A stretch of DNA of 64,000 nucleotides, taken from NCBI GenBank assembly GCA_028023455.1, contig JAQFVV010000112.1:744001-808000 (forward strand), in the 5' to 3' direction. The notes beneath the pieces were generated by a model. The model was not told where the DNA came from and did not search any database. It saw nothing but the letters and a program-made list of their open reading frames with translations. The translations under genes and the position numbers were made by a program. This document shows positions 36,620-48,530 of the stretch, piece by piece; within the stretch, counting starts at the first letter, position 1, and each line of letters opens with the position of its first letter. The DNA is from Epiperipatus broadwayi (lineage: Eukaryota; Onychophora; Udeonychophora; Euonychophora; Peripatidae).

Positions 36620-38300
36620 ATTGGATCTTTATTAAAAAAGACAAGAAAAAATACTTGCTACCTTTAATTTTCAATAATATTTTATGAAATTTAAGCTATA
36701 AATTACAAATCATTTTAAAACCCTAGCAGACTTCTAAGATAGTTCACTCTTTAACAGTATCAATAAAAAGATATTGGATCTTCTACTGAGACAATTACAA
36801 AGAAGATATAATTCAGTCTAATGTTTCACCTGGGATCAGTAAATGCAGTAAATAATATATAAATAATTTAATATGATGCAAGTGGAACTGAATATCTAAA
36901 ATTCTAACAAAATGGTACAAAAACATATAAATGTACCATTGTAAAATAGTAAAAAAATAAATAAATAATTGGAATAAAAGTATCAAGGATATAAAATAGC
37001 ATCTTGCTATTGAAATCTATCATTTGCACAATAAAAAGCACAATCTGATTTTCAACAACAATAATAACACCATTAAGAAAGTAAAATAAAACAATTACAT
37101 TATAATAAATAACATGAAATCAAAATATCTATGTAATAACACTATTCTACCATGGATTCATTAAAGATAATTTTAAAAATAAATACGAAAATAGAGAAAA
37201 CTATATTCCAAATTCTTAAATGATAAAAAAGACAAAAAGAATTTAAAAAGATGAAAATGGAAATATTAGAAATTTGACTTATCAGTTTTTAAATCTATTT
37301 AAAATAATATATAAGATAATTTATTCCAAACTTTTATTTAATTTGTTCTTCTTTTTCTTGTTAGTATGTCTAAAATCTTGTAACTCAATTTTTATAAATT
37401 TTCCAATTTCTAATCGAGTTAAAATTTTGCCCATATATGTATTTCAAAGACTGTATTTTTTTAAAAAATATTTCAAATAATTTTAGCAAGGAAATAGTGA
37501 ACAATTTAAATTTTTAATTGTACATGAAATATTTACAAAGGCAAAACTCTCCATACAGTAGTAATGCTGAAAGCCACAAGCTAGAAACTAATTTGGGAAT
37601 ATTGGACAGGAGTTTTATGCACAAACCTTCCTGCATCCATTGATTACTATGGCTTGCAGTAAGGGGTGCTACTATATATTTTGCCTCTATGAAAAACAGC
37701 TTGTGTAAGCATAAAAAATGATGATCATGTGATGTTTTATAGTTTAATACATGAAATATTGATGCTAGCAACTTCTAACAGCATTCCATTTATTAAAAAA
37801 AGAATACTATATATAAAACTAAAAAGTAGAAAAAAGATATATTTTAAAAAAATTAAAGAAATACTTTTCATCAACATAGATGCACTAAAAAGTAAAAAAA
37901 AATTATTTCACTTTTTCACAAAAATATGTAGCAATCATTTTAGAAATAGAAATATTGCTATGGTCCCAAAAGTCAAATAATACACTTTCTTGTATCAATG
38001 CCAATCTAAAAAATGATCTTTTTTTTTAATCTGACAAAAATTGTTCTTGATATAAGAAAGTGGTAATTATTTAAGTTTATTTAAATGATTCTTTGAGATC
38101 ATAGTAATGCTTCTATTTCTATGTATGAGTGCCCCACACTATATGTGTGAAAGCCATTATATATATACTTTTTAGTATATTTGTGTAAATAAAAGCATCG
38201 ATTTAATTTTTTTTTCTAAAAATATTTACAATGAACTTTAGATTCAAGTCAATCAAAAAAACTAGCTTGATTTAAAAAAATTATAGAACATTGAAATATT
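36620..38300. other. AT-rich DNA without recognisable gene
   Basis: Several short frames (for example 37514-37771 on the minus strand) have no family pattern and are treated as chance. No strong repeat was found. Confidence 0.45.
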
Positions 38301-38329
38301 AAAGAAGTTATAGAATTACTCAGTGAGGA

Positions 38330-39240
38330 TCAGTTAGCATTTTGCATTGGATTTACAGGTAATGAAAGATTCTTTAAGATTTTAGTTGTAACTCGAGCTT
38401 TCAAGACATATTTTAATACATTTCAAATGTTGAATATTTATCAAAATCAACAGCCATGATTGTGAAAAAACTGAAATTGGTAAAGGTATACAGCAGGGTG
38501 ATTTTATCTATAAGAATCATTTTACATGGCTCTATCAGAGTGTTTTGCAAATTAAAATAGAAAGCAAAAAAAAGTAGGAATAAATTGTTGTTTCTTATAT
38601 CATTTAGATTTTTCAGGATGACATCATTGCATTTGCAAACAATGCATAATGCTACCTGAAATCTATATACAAAATTTGAAATGTCCTACAGCTATATTAT
38701 TTCATCCACACTCCTTTAAATAAATAATAGCCACAACTTTTTCATCCCATTGAAATGGAAATTCTTGCCAATATATTTTGCAATGATATATATGTTAAAA
38801 GTCAAACTAATTTAAAACATCATTACAGTATTCATTGAAGGGGATTTCCTTTTCAATGGGCTGTAAAAATTCAGGCTATTCTTGATTTAAAAAGGGAGTA
38901 TGGTTGAAACACTAGTAAAAATGACTATTGTATAGTATTTCAAAGTATATTCAAAATTAAATTGTTTGTTTATTTGCAATGTAAGATCTTTGTTGTCTTA
39001 GTTTCACACTCCTTATTTAAATTATCTTGAATTTTACTATATATAACATCATTGCAGTATAAATTGAAGAGAATTTATTTTTCAATGGGCTATTCTTTAT
39101 TTAAAAAGAGAGTGTCACTGAAACAATATGGCTATGGCGCATTTCAAATATTTTAGTAACTGTTAGGTAAAATTGTAAAAAAGCTTCAAAAATAAATGCC
39201 AAAAAGTTCAAAGTAATGTTTTATGGATTTTCAAAAAAGA
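38330..39240 (+). pseudogene. Fossil RTE-like reverse transcriptase fragment, split
   Basis: Conceptual reading with frameshifts gives pieces that line up with the RT of 26978-28558: EIGKGIQQGDFI (compare the GVRQGDSI block), HLDFS followed by an aspartate-containing block, IIAFANNA-like text in a shifted frame near 38620-38650, and INAKKFKVMF at about 39188. About 500 bp of unrelated sequence (38690-39180) separates the last two pieces and itself contains a diverged direct duplication. The copy is far older than the other two RTE copies. Confidence 0.55.
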
Positions 39241-39267
39241 GAAATATAGTAAGCATAAAAACAAATC

Positions 39268-39381
<114 letters not shown>

Positions 39382-39599
39382 AAATCTTTCTATATATTGA
39401 CTGTCTAGTAAACTTCTCCAGGATTATAGATGACAATACATTACTTTAACAGTTAAATTGTTAAAGTTACATTTTGTGATTTGTAAACCTGAAGAAGACT
39501 GCTAGAGAGTTGAAATGCAGAAAGGTTATTAGTACTGATTTTAAGAAGCATAAAATCATTTGTATGTTCTATTTATAAAGTTATATCACAATTTTTTGA

Positions 39600-39735
39600 G
39601 TGCTCAATATGGTATAGTAAAATGGTAGGAAGTCAGATTCTGGAGCATAAGATCCTCAAATTGATTCCAGTTCTGCATTTCCAATACTCAAACTTCTTAT
39701 GAACTCCCAAACACTAAAGTTATTTAATTTTTTTT
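39600..39735 (+). mobile_element. tRNA-derived SINE candidate
   Basis: The text has an A-box-like 'tggtatagtaaaatggtagg' and, about 45 bases later, a B-box-like 'ttgattccagttc', the spacing and order of a class III internal promoter. The tRNA-like part is followed by an unrelated tail and a T-rich stretch. It does not fold into a full tRNA by eye, so a functional tRNA gene is not claimed. A related fragment lies at 36445-36560. Confidence 0.5.
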
Positions 39736-39789
39736 TTACTTTTGAATATGCCCATTTTATTTCATTACTTTTATAACTATCATCTACAT

Positions 39790-40272
39790 CAGGGGTGGCC
39801 AACTTTTGCATTCATAAAATCTACTTTTTATTTTAAAAATTGTGTTGTGATCGACTTGTTGTCATAGCCTATTGATCTGTTAATAGTCTAAGTGGAGGGA
39901 GGTATGAAATACATACTATTTTTATATATCTACCTAGTAAAAAATAACAATTATTTAACAGGCCAAAAAACTCATGTCCAGTGGAATTAAAGCAACATGA
40001 ATAATTATTAACAATATTTATTAATTCAAATTAGCTATATTAAGTCAAGATTTAAAATATTATTTTCAGTAATGGTATGCCTTAGTAAACTTCACTTATC
40101 TAGAATTGGAAAAAAAAATTAGAACAAAAACTAAAATAACAAAAAAAACTTAAATCATGACTTAATTTGTTTCACTCATTATCCGACAGCTCTTGCCAGA
40201 TTGGTCTAGCAATTGACCAAAATTGGCTTTACGATCGACCGGTGGATCACGATTGACTTGTTGGACACCCTT
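39790..40272. mobile_element. 483 bp non-autonomous hAT-type element
   Basis: The left end is CAGGGGTGGCCAAC and the right end is GTTGGACACCCTT, imperfect inverted repeats of the CAGGGGTGGCCAA class common to hAT MITEs. The 8 bp ATCTACAT flanks both sides (39782-39789 and 40273-40280), the length expected of hAT. Subterminal 'gtgatcgacttg' (about 39847) and 'gatcacgattgacttg' (about 40245) blocks are also typical of this group. There is no transposase inside. The open frame 40213-40458 crosses the right end and is not a gene. Confidence 0.85.
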
Positions 40273-40798
40273 ATCTACATTATTCTCTTTATTCTTCATA
40301 CCATATTCACTGCTATAACTTTCTTTTGTTTACATGTCCTCCCTTTCTTTATGAGTTTCCCCAATCATAAAGTTTATTATAAATTATATTCCCAAGCAAT
40401 ACATCATGCTTTCATGATAAATGCATGCAATCTCATCTATGTAACATCCTATTTCTAATTAAAAAATCCCATACATCCACTAAATCTATATTACTTTTTT
40501 TCTTACAATTCATCTAATTTATATTTAATTGTACATATTTTATTCCACATTTAACTGTTATAAATTTACCAGTGGCTTAAAGACTTTCAATTAGCCTTTA
40601 TAATCTTTTATCACTATATCTCATTGATTACAGGTATTATTTATATCTATCAATCATTTCTTCACCTTTCTCACTATCATTTTTTTAATATTTTGAACCA
40701 CAAACATATATAATAAATTCTTCACAATTACATCATTTGGTTTCAAGCCATTTCACAGATCCCAAAATTTATGAATAAAAGCAAACCATATTGGATGG

Positions 40799-41047
40799 TT
40801 GTATTTTTATATTAGACTATTTCTATCATCTAATCCCTTGCTAGAACTGTAACTGGTCAGACCAGCAATACCTGAAGAAAAGGGAATAATATATCTCTTG
40901 AAGCATTGTGCATATACTAACCTGTTTGATGTGCTATTATTAACAGTTGAAAGTATTTGGAATATTTAATTAAAGTTAAATTTTTCTAAAGACATTGAAT
41001 ACATATAGTATTAGATGATGGAAATAGTCCAATATAAAAATACAACT
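40799..41047. repeat. Fold-back with 37 bp arms
   Basis: 'gttgtatttttatattagac' continuing to 'tatcatctaat' at 40799-40836 is repeated in reverse complement at about 41010-41047 with about three mismatches. The 175 bp between has no coding potential. It is MITE-like but no target duplication was read. Confidence 0.6.
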
Positions 41048-41510
41048 AGAACACCATCATCACAAACCTTCAAGAAAACAATATTATATGGTTATTTATT
41101 TATTTACCTTATGAATTTTTTTTCAGGCAGCTTAACTATTAACAAAATATTATAAAGAAACTATAGATATTCCAACCAGAAGATAAATTTTCTGGTAGTT
41201 TTAACAAGATCTTCGATTTTGTCACCCTATCTACAGATTTGACAGTCATTAAATATATGTTTCATAGTTTGTTTTTCACATCTACATAGATCATTGGTTG
41301 TTAAATTCCATTTATGAATGATGTGAAACAAATTTATCTTTCCATGGAAACAGAACTCTGTTTTAACTATCTGTTTAAAGATAAATTATGAAAATACACA
41401 ATACATATTAACCAGTGACAAAGCATGACTTTTTTTAGGAATGGAAGCACACTTTTTTATAATGTTTTTATTTCACTTACACAACAATTTTTACATAATA
41501 GCACCTTATA

Positions 41511-41566
41511 TATATATATATATTCTACCTAACCCGCCCAGCTATATATATATATATCTCGGTACA

Positions 41567-41610
<44 letters not shown>
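41511..41610. repeat. Compound (TA)n / (GA)n microsatellite
   Basis: Three TA tracts are separated by short unique segments and followed by an AG tract at about 41589-41609. Confidence 0.9.
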
Positions 41611-41611
<1 letters not shown>

Positions 41612-41642
41612 TCTGAAACTCAAGCTTATCTGTAAATCAGAG

Positions 41643-42070
41643 AATATATTATCAATATATTTTTATCTTCCAAATCCTTTTAATATTTTTAAAAGTTGTA
41701 ACTGTAAATTAGATCTTAGCATTGTTTGAACTTCTTATAATTAACTGAAAATGCATTACTTAACTTCATTCTTTGCGTATATAAAAACAATTCAATTGTT
41801 GGTAAAAAAAAAAAAAATTAAAATTCAACAATAATTCCATACAAAAAATAACGAATTTGAATTGCTCAATCTAATTAGTCTGTGATTAGTTTAAATATAG
41901 ATAATGCATTATCAATATATTTTTATCTTCCAAATTCTTTTAACATCCTTAAAAGTTTCAACTGTAAATTAGATCTTACATTGTTTTAACTTCTTAATAA
42001 TTAATCGAGAATGCATTAGTCAAATTCATTCTTTGCATATATAAAAACAATTCAACTATTGGTAAAAAAT
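41643..42070 (+). repeat. Direct duplication of about 170 bp, 260 bp apart
   Basis: The block beginning 'attatcaatatatttttatc' and ending 'aaaacaattcaa(t/c)t(g/a)ttggtaaa' occurs at about 41649-41815 and 41908-42070 with scattered changes. Confidence 0.7.
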
Positions 42071-42181
42071 TAAAAGTGAATTTTTTAAATTGAATTTTAA
42101 TTTTTAATTAAAGCTTTTGAATGTTTTAGTGAATTTTTCTACAGAAATACTCATTCTGGTCAATAAATGGATACTTTGTCC

Positions 42182-42184
<3 letters not shown>

Positions 42185-42266
<82 letters not shown>
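42185..42266. repeat. (AT)n microsatellite, about 82 bp
   Basis: The tract is uninterrupted alternating A and T. Confidence 0.95.
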
Positions 42267-42269
<3 letters not shown>

Positions 42270-43168
42270 ATCCATTTCATCAGGTATTTTTTTATTTTAA
42301 ATTGAAAAGAAATATAATAATAAATATTTAAGTTTCTTAATTAGATTCAATTCATTCTGGTGCTAGTAGTGATGATGATCAAACTACATATTATTTAAAT
42401 ATCTATGTAATATTAGATATCTGGATATTTGCTATCATTGTATACCAAATCATTTCTCAGAACATTGTATTATCATCCACAAGTATTTTTTATATATATG
42501 TGAAGCTTGGATTACACCATCTTTTAACTCTGAGTGTCACTTTTATTTGGAAAGAATACCAATGCATCTATTAACCTCAAGCTACACCATCCCAAATTTA
42601 TACTCCCCAATATGTTTCCTCGGGATTGTGAGTGGAGTTTTCAGGTATGAATTTGGAATGAGTCTAATGAGACTAAAATAGCACAGATAACTAAATATTT
42701 TTATATAATAGCATAATTTATGGTTGTCATTTATCATTACAAATATTAAATTTACACAAACAGAACATCACTATGACCCTTGAAAGTATGTATATCCGAA
42801 AAAGCACATTGGCAAAGTATTTTAATTGTAACATATGTTGACCTCTTTTACTCTCCAGTCTATTAACAGGATTGTGTTTCTAATAAATGCACAAATAAAT
42901 AAGTTCATAAATATAACCCATTATAATAATAAATAATAACCAAAATATTAATAATAGTCAACATAGATTGTGTATATCCTCCATCTCCCTGCAATATTAG
43001 TAATTATAATTAAAATACAAATACGGTAATACTTCCAATAAAAAATAAAATATTTTATCAAAATGAAATTTTTTTAGCATACACACACATATATGTATAT
43101 ATATATAATTCAAAAGTCTTACTATGACTTTTTGGATAATTCGGTAATCTTACTTTTATCATACCTAA
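42270..43168. other. AT-rich DNA without recognisable gene
   Basis: No gene or clear repeat was seen. A slightly less AT-rich stretch lies at 42500-42670, without an open frame of note. Confidence 0.4.
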
Positions 43169-43503
43169 ATAATATTAATATCATTTACATTCTTTATTAC
43201 TTTTACAATGCTTTTTACAACCCACTATTGATGGTTTCTATTGCCCAATAATTTTCTTCAGAACTTCTACTTATATTCTCAAATATAAGTAGAAGTTCTG
43301 AATAAGATTGCATCAAAAACATCAAGAGTGGATTGTAAAATGCATTGCCACTATTGATGGTTTTGATTGCCCCAGCAATCTTCTTCAGAACTTCATATAA
43401 GTAGAAGTTCTGAAGAAGATTGCTTGGGCAATCAAAATCATCAATAATGATTTGTAAAAAGCATTGTAAAAATAATAAAGAACATAAATGATATTAATAT
43501 TAT
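43169..43503. repeat. Double hairpin with repeated CTGAAGAAGATTGC motif
   Basis: Two fold-backs sit head to tail. The first pairs 43208-43275 with 43298-43346 around the loop 'tattctcaaata'. The second pairs 43350-43397 with 43407-43460 around 'atataag'. The outer text 'aatattaatatcatttac' (43170) is also inverted at the far end (43485-43503). Each arm carries CTGAAGAAGATTGC or its reverse complement, followed by a second arm GCAATC. There is no coding capacity. It is probably a non-autonomous inverted-repeat element that has duplicated. Confidence 0.7.
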
Positions 43504-44460
43504 ATGGATTTGGCAATGCAGTAAGATAAAGTTATAATTATACATAAAAATCTATACCTCTGCATTTGTTTTATATAATTGCCTTTAGTCTCAGTTAAAA
43601 CAAAATTTTAAGATGTTGGCTGAGCAGCATTGGATTATTACTTGCTAACTTCTATCTTCTTACTGTGAATAATTTTCTAATTCATTAATAGGCTTCAAAA
43701 CTGCAGGCAATGAGAAAGCACTACCATCAAGAGTAAACAAATGCTATACTTTAAAACCTTACCACTTCTGGTAGTTTTAGCACAAGACTTTGGTGAATTA
43801 CATTCTTCAGAAATTTATGATTATATCTAGTGTTTAAGTTATCACTGAAGAAAACTCTTAATATCTGTATTCTTTTTTATACAAATAGCTGACATTGAGT
43901 TACTATAGTAATAAATAATTGCTGTAACTCTAAATCTTGATGGGATTAATAACTTTATTTAGTTTTCATAATGCTCTTTATTTACATTTTGATTCTTAGC
44001 CAACATCTTCTCCCTTCCTTTCTTATCCTATATGTATAACAATGCAGACTCAGGAGAACTTATCTTTCTCATCTCTATCAGCTCCAGATTTTTCTTGTTG
44101 TTTTTCATTTTTTGTTCTTGTACTACTACTAATGAGCTATTTTTTAATCAACATCTGATTGTTAGATTTAGTTTTAAACAAGCAATCAAATGGATTTATT
44201 TTTTTAAAAAAAGCTTTTTATAAGTACAATAAAAATGTCCCGATCTTTTAAAAATTTATGTATATTTTATATTTGTATTGACTATGTAATCTGTAATCTC
44301 CTTTCTTTTCTTAAAAGAAGATATTAGTTGTTTATTTTAAAACTAGTCTTAATTTAATATTTAAAAAGCAAAGGATATAGGAACTTACAGCTTTTATTAA
44401 AGAACTAAATATATACATTTTAAAATATACAAACCTCTTAATGTCACATTTGACTTTAAA
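43504..44460. other. AT-rich DNA without recognisable gene
   Basis: A charged minus-strand reading around 44060-44130 (SSTRTKNEKQQEKSGADRDE) looks mildly protein-like but is short and lacks good splice sites. Nothing else was recognised before the second RTE copy. Confidence 0.35.
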
Positions 44461-44463
44461 GTC

Positions 44464-47260
44464 ATTATCATCATCATTTCAACTATTATCAGTCCACTGC
44501 AGGATAAAGATATCTCCAAGTTCAATCCATCTTCTTTAATGTCTAATCTCTCTTCTCCAAATCACCCCTGTATACTTTCTTATTTCATCCATCCATCTCA
44601 CATGTGGTCTCTTTCTGTGTCTTTTGCAATCTCTTGGAATCCCATTTAAGATTTCAATTGTCCATCTATTATCAGATCTTCTAGTAACATGTCCAGCCCA
44701 ACTCCACATTAGTCTTTTAATTTTTTCAAAGATATCAGTAATACCTGTTTGTTCTCTTACCAATGTCGACCTCTTCTTGTTACTCCTAACATGCATCTCT
44801 CCATACTTTTTTGAGTGGTCTAAAGTCTCTGAATTGCTCTTCTATTAAGTGTCCAAGTCACAGATCCATAAATAAGAATTGGTAAAATATATTCATTAAA
44901 AACTTTTCTTTTCAACCACATAGGCATATTTCCTTTTAGTATTAAATTACTTCTACCAAAAGCAGTCCAACCAAGTTTAATTATATGATTAATTTCATCC
45001 ATTATGTTTCCATCTGTAGTAATAAACTGACCAAGATATATTGTAGTTGTTAACTTCTTCTAACTCATCATAATCAATCTTTATTTTTATCTTTTGAAAA
45101 AATAGTCCTACTTTCTTACTTTCATTTGATAACTCCTGCAACATTTCCTGAAGCTCTAAAGCATTTTTTGAAGAAACAACTACATCATCTGCAAAATCCA
45201 AAATGACTTAAATAATCTCCATTTATTTTTATTCCTTTAGTATCCCATCTTAATCCATAACATACTTCTTGCAGCACTGCTGTAAAAAGTTTTGGAGATA
45301 TGGAGTCACCTTGTCTTACACCCTTCTCAATGTTAATCTTCCTAGTATCATTATGTAATCTAATTGTTGCTGTTGCATTTTTATAAATATTCTTCAGAAT
45401 ATGACAATATCCTGGGTCTATACCTTGATGATCCAATGCTTTAATCACTGAAGAAATGTTTATAGAATCAAATGCCTTTTTGTAATCTACAAATCCAAAG
45501 CATAATGGCAACTCATATTCATTGGTCCTTTCTATAACTTCTCTCAATACTTGGATATGATCTACTGTACTAAAACCACTTTTAAATCCAGCTTGTTCTC
45601 TTGGTTGGTTGAAATCCAATGTTCTCTGTAGACGAGTTGTAATTATCTTGGTAAAAATTTTGTATAAAACTGATAAAAGGCTGATAGGTCTGTAATTTCT
45701 AATATCTTCTTTATCATCTTTTTAAAATATTAATACTGCATTCTTCCAATCATCTGGTACATCTTTATCATTTAGACATTTGGTATATAACTTTTCCAAA
45801 ATTCTTTCTATTTCTTCACCTGCTTCTTTTAATATATCAATTATAATTTAATCATTACCTGGAGCTTTTCCTTTCTTCATAGATTTAATTGCATGTCTCA
45901 CTTCATTTAAAATTCTGGGCAATTCAGAAGATATAATAGATATAGGAGGTACTTGCTTTTTATTACTATATAATTCTTGATAGAACTCTTCTACCTATTT
46001 CATGATGTCATCTCTCATTTTAGTAATAATACCATCTTTTTTCTTATTGCAAATATGTTTCCTACCAATACCAAAATGTTGTTTTACATTCTTGAGACTT
46101 TTATTCTCTTCTACAGCCTTCCATGCTAGTTCATAATTATATTTTCTTATATCATTATCAACTCTTTTTTGTACCATTTTACAAAATTTGAGATATTCAA
46201 TCCTTTTTAATGTGTAATTTTTATATATCTTCATATTCCCCCTTTTCTTCATTAATTCTCTAGTCTCAGTAGAAATTTTATTGGTCAATTGCAACTTTCT
46301 TCTATCAACTATCTTTGTAAAAGTGGATCAGTTATTTTCTTATTAATTTCATTCAAATCTGAATCATATTCAAAATCTACTAATACCTGAAACTGATTTG
46401 CAAGTTCTAATTTAAATTCATTAGAATGTTTCTGAATATTAGGAATATCTATTGTAAATATTGTTTTTCTTAGTAATTTTTGTCTCTCTAGTTTTGCATT
46501 AACACGTATCTTACATCTTACTAATCGATGATCACTTCCTGGGTTGAATTTATTAAGAACATTACAGTCTTGAAATATGTATTTTTTGTTGTTCAAAATA
46601 TAATCCAATTCTACTGTATCTTTATTTGGATGTTTCCATATCCATTTCCTTTTAACATTTTTCTCAAAAAAAAAAAATCACAATATAAAGTTTTTCTTTT
46701 TCTGCAAACTCCAAAAGTCAATGTCCTCTTGCATTTCTATTACCATAATCAATTTTACCTACAACATCTTCATCTTTTATTTGTTTACCAATTTTAGCAT
46801 TAAAATCTCCCATAACAATTTGTTTAGTCTTATCAAAATCTTTTGTACATCCATATAAAAATCTTCTATTATGAGAACTTGGGGCATAAAGCTGAAGTAT
46901 CTGCATTTGGTATCTGCTATTAAGTTAAATAACTAATCTTGCCACTCTGTCCGATACACCATCAATCTCCACAATGTTGTTCTTCCACTTTTTATTTATA
47001 ATGAATCCTACTCCACTTGTACTTCCAATATTTGTGTCTTTATAATAGAGTACATGTCCACTTTTTAAATCAATTATCTCTTCATCTTTCCTTCTAACTT
47101 CACAAAGTCTACTAATGTCTCATTTAATATATGATAGTTCTTCCAATTCTTGCAATTTTCCTTCATTTGAAAGTGATCTGCAGTTGTACGTACCTAAATA
47201 AAAAGTCATTCCCAGCCTGAGTTTGCAATCAGAATATTCTTAGCACCCTCCCCTTCAAAC
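44464..47260 (-). mobile_element. RTE-like non-LTR retrotransposon, near full-length copy
   Basis: This copy, in the opposite orientation to the one at 26630-28590, includes the endonuclease. Its 3' end (44464-44480 on the plus strand reads 'cattatcatcatcattt') has the same short trinucleotide tail. Both copies share most of their sequence in the RT region, so they are one family. The 5' untranslated part probably extends to about 47260. No target duplication was identified. Confidence 0.8.
44536..47209 (-). pseudogene. Endonuclease-reverse transcriptase of the second RTE copy, multiply broken
   Basis: The frame starts at an ATG at 47209-47207 with MTFYLGTYNCRSLSNEG, the start of an APE-type endonuclease, and soon meets a TGA where a Trp is expected (about 47125). 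IVMGDFNAKIG (46718-46906) is the endonuclease DFN block, and GSDHRLVRC (46309-46608) is its C-terminal SDH block. The RT follows in frames 45185-45619, 44995-45201, 44820-45002 and 44536-44796, with [25 protein letters not shown] and an intact FADD (45184-45195). Stops and frameshifts separate the frames. The protein would nick target DNA and copy element RNA onto it. Confidence 0.85.
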
Positions 47261-47529
47261 CACCAACTGCTGCCTTGCTGATGACTTTACAGCCTCCTGA
47301 GAATAAGGGCCATAATATCTAAAAAAAATTCATTCACACACACATTCATTCTGCCTTATCAGGCAATTGAGAAAAAAAACCATGGGTATTTTATCCAATG
47401 TCAGTTACCAATTAAAAGAGTTTTATTTATTTTCACTCTTTTGTTTAATTACTTTAAAATATTTGGTCTGCCTTTTTATTTGGCTTAATGTAACTTATAA
47501 TTTAGAATAATGCCACGTATGGATAATTT

Positions 47530-48530
47530 AAAACCAATGAGATATCACATGATACCAGCTTACATAAAGTTGTTCAGTAACAAATTTCTTTTCAGTCACC
47601 ATGATTATATTACCTATTACAAGCTTTATTAATCAATATATGTCAGATGGTGTTGCTTAATGAACCACATTTTATGTTGTCTTTTCCAATACATCCAGAT
47701 TAGTTTCTATCTTGTCACTTTTATCAGTGAAGAGCTTTTGGATCTGAGAGCAGTGCATCTGGACTTTTTGGATCTAATAAACCTTTTATCTAGCAGTCAT
47801 TTTTTACTTATTTATTCTACTACCAAGCTGCCAGCTCAAATTGAAAAATAATGTGTTCAATCTAATCAAATTTAGTTGTATAGTTACATAGATCTCTAAT
47901 CACTTCAATAACCAATAAAACAAAAAATAACTCCAACTTACATAATGCCATTCAATAGCAAATTCTTTTTCTCTCACTATGATTAAACCACCTAGTGTAA
48001 ACTTTAGTAATCAATAGAATATGCTATATGGCATAACTGTGGTGACAGATAAAGACTGGAGTAGTGAACAGAATTATATAGCCAGAGATTATACGATATC
48101 ATACTAGTTTTATGCCAATCCTGATCAAAGAGTAGTGGTGCTTAGAAGTATTAAAAATTAAGGACACTATAATGTATAAATAGTGAACTGGTTCTGAATC
48201 TATATAACTATAAAAGCAAAATGGCTTACACTTAATAATGTTTTTCTTTAATTTGAACTGGTAGTTCAATAGCAAAACAAAGAAGTAAATGTTAGTTGTT
48301 AGAGTAAAGGTGCATTTAATTTAATAGATCCAGGTGCACAGTAGTCTAGATGCACTGCTCCCAGATCCAAAATCTCCTCACTGATGAAATCCATAAGCTA
48401 GATATTGATCTGGGAATAAAGGATAGGATAACATTCAAAAGAAATTATTAAACCCTATCATCTGACATTTATGATTACTAAAGATTACCTAAGTAACATA
48501 ACCATGGTGAGAAAAAACAATTTGCTTGGA
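47530..48530. repeat. Fold-back with three copies of one block
   Basis: A block with 'tttggatctgagagcagtgc' (about 47738) is present in reverse complement at about 48348 ('gcactgctcccagatccaaa'), and the match extends over roughly 200 bp (47630-47870 against 48230-48470). A second block ('aacaaatttctttt', 'caccatgatta') appears at 47580 and 47960 in the same direction and at about 48500-48530 inverted. It has no reading frame and is a probable inverted-repeat element. Confidence 0.55.

Noticed and set aside
37514-37771. 85-codon minus-strand gene
   Set aside because: There is no recognisable motif, no splice context and no repeat copy; length is within chance for this composition.
39600-39735. 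Functional tRNA gene
   Set aside because: A- and B-box-like texts are present but no acceptor stem or full cloverleaf could be drawn, and a SINE tail follows.
41511-41590. Promoter TATA boxes
   Set aside because: The TATA text belongs to a compound microsatellite and there is no gene downstream.
44032-44223. Coding exon on the minus strand with a charged, disordered reading
   Set aside because: It is short, lacks convincing splice sites and no family is recognised.
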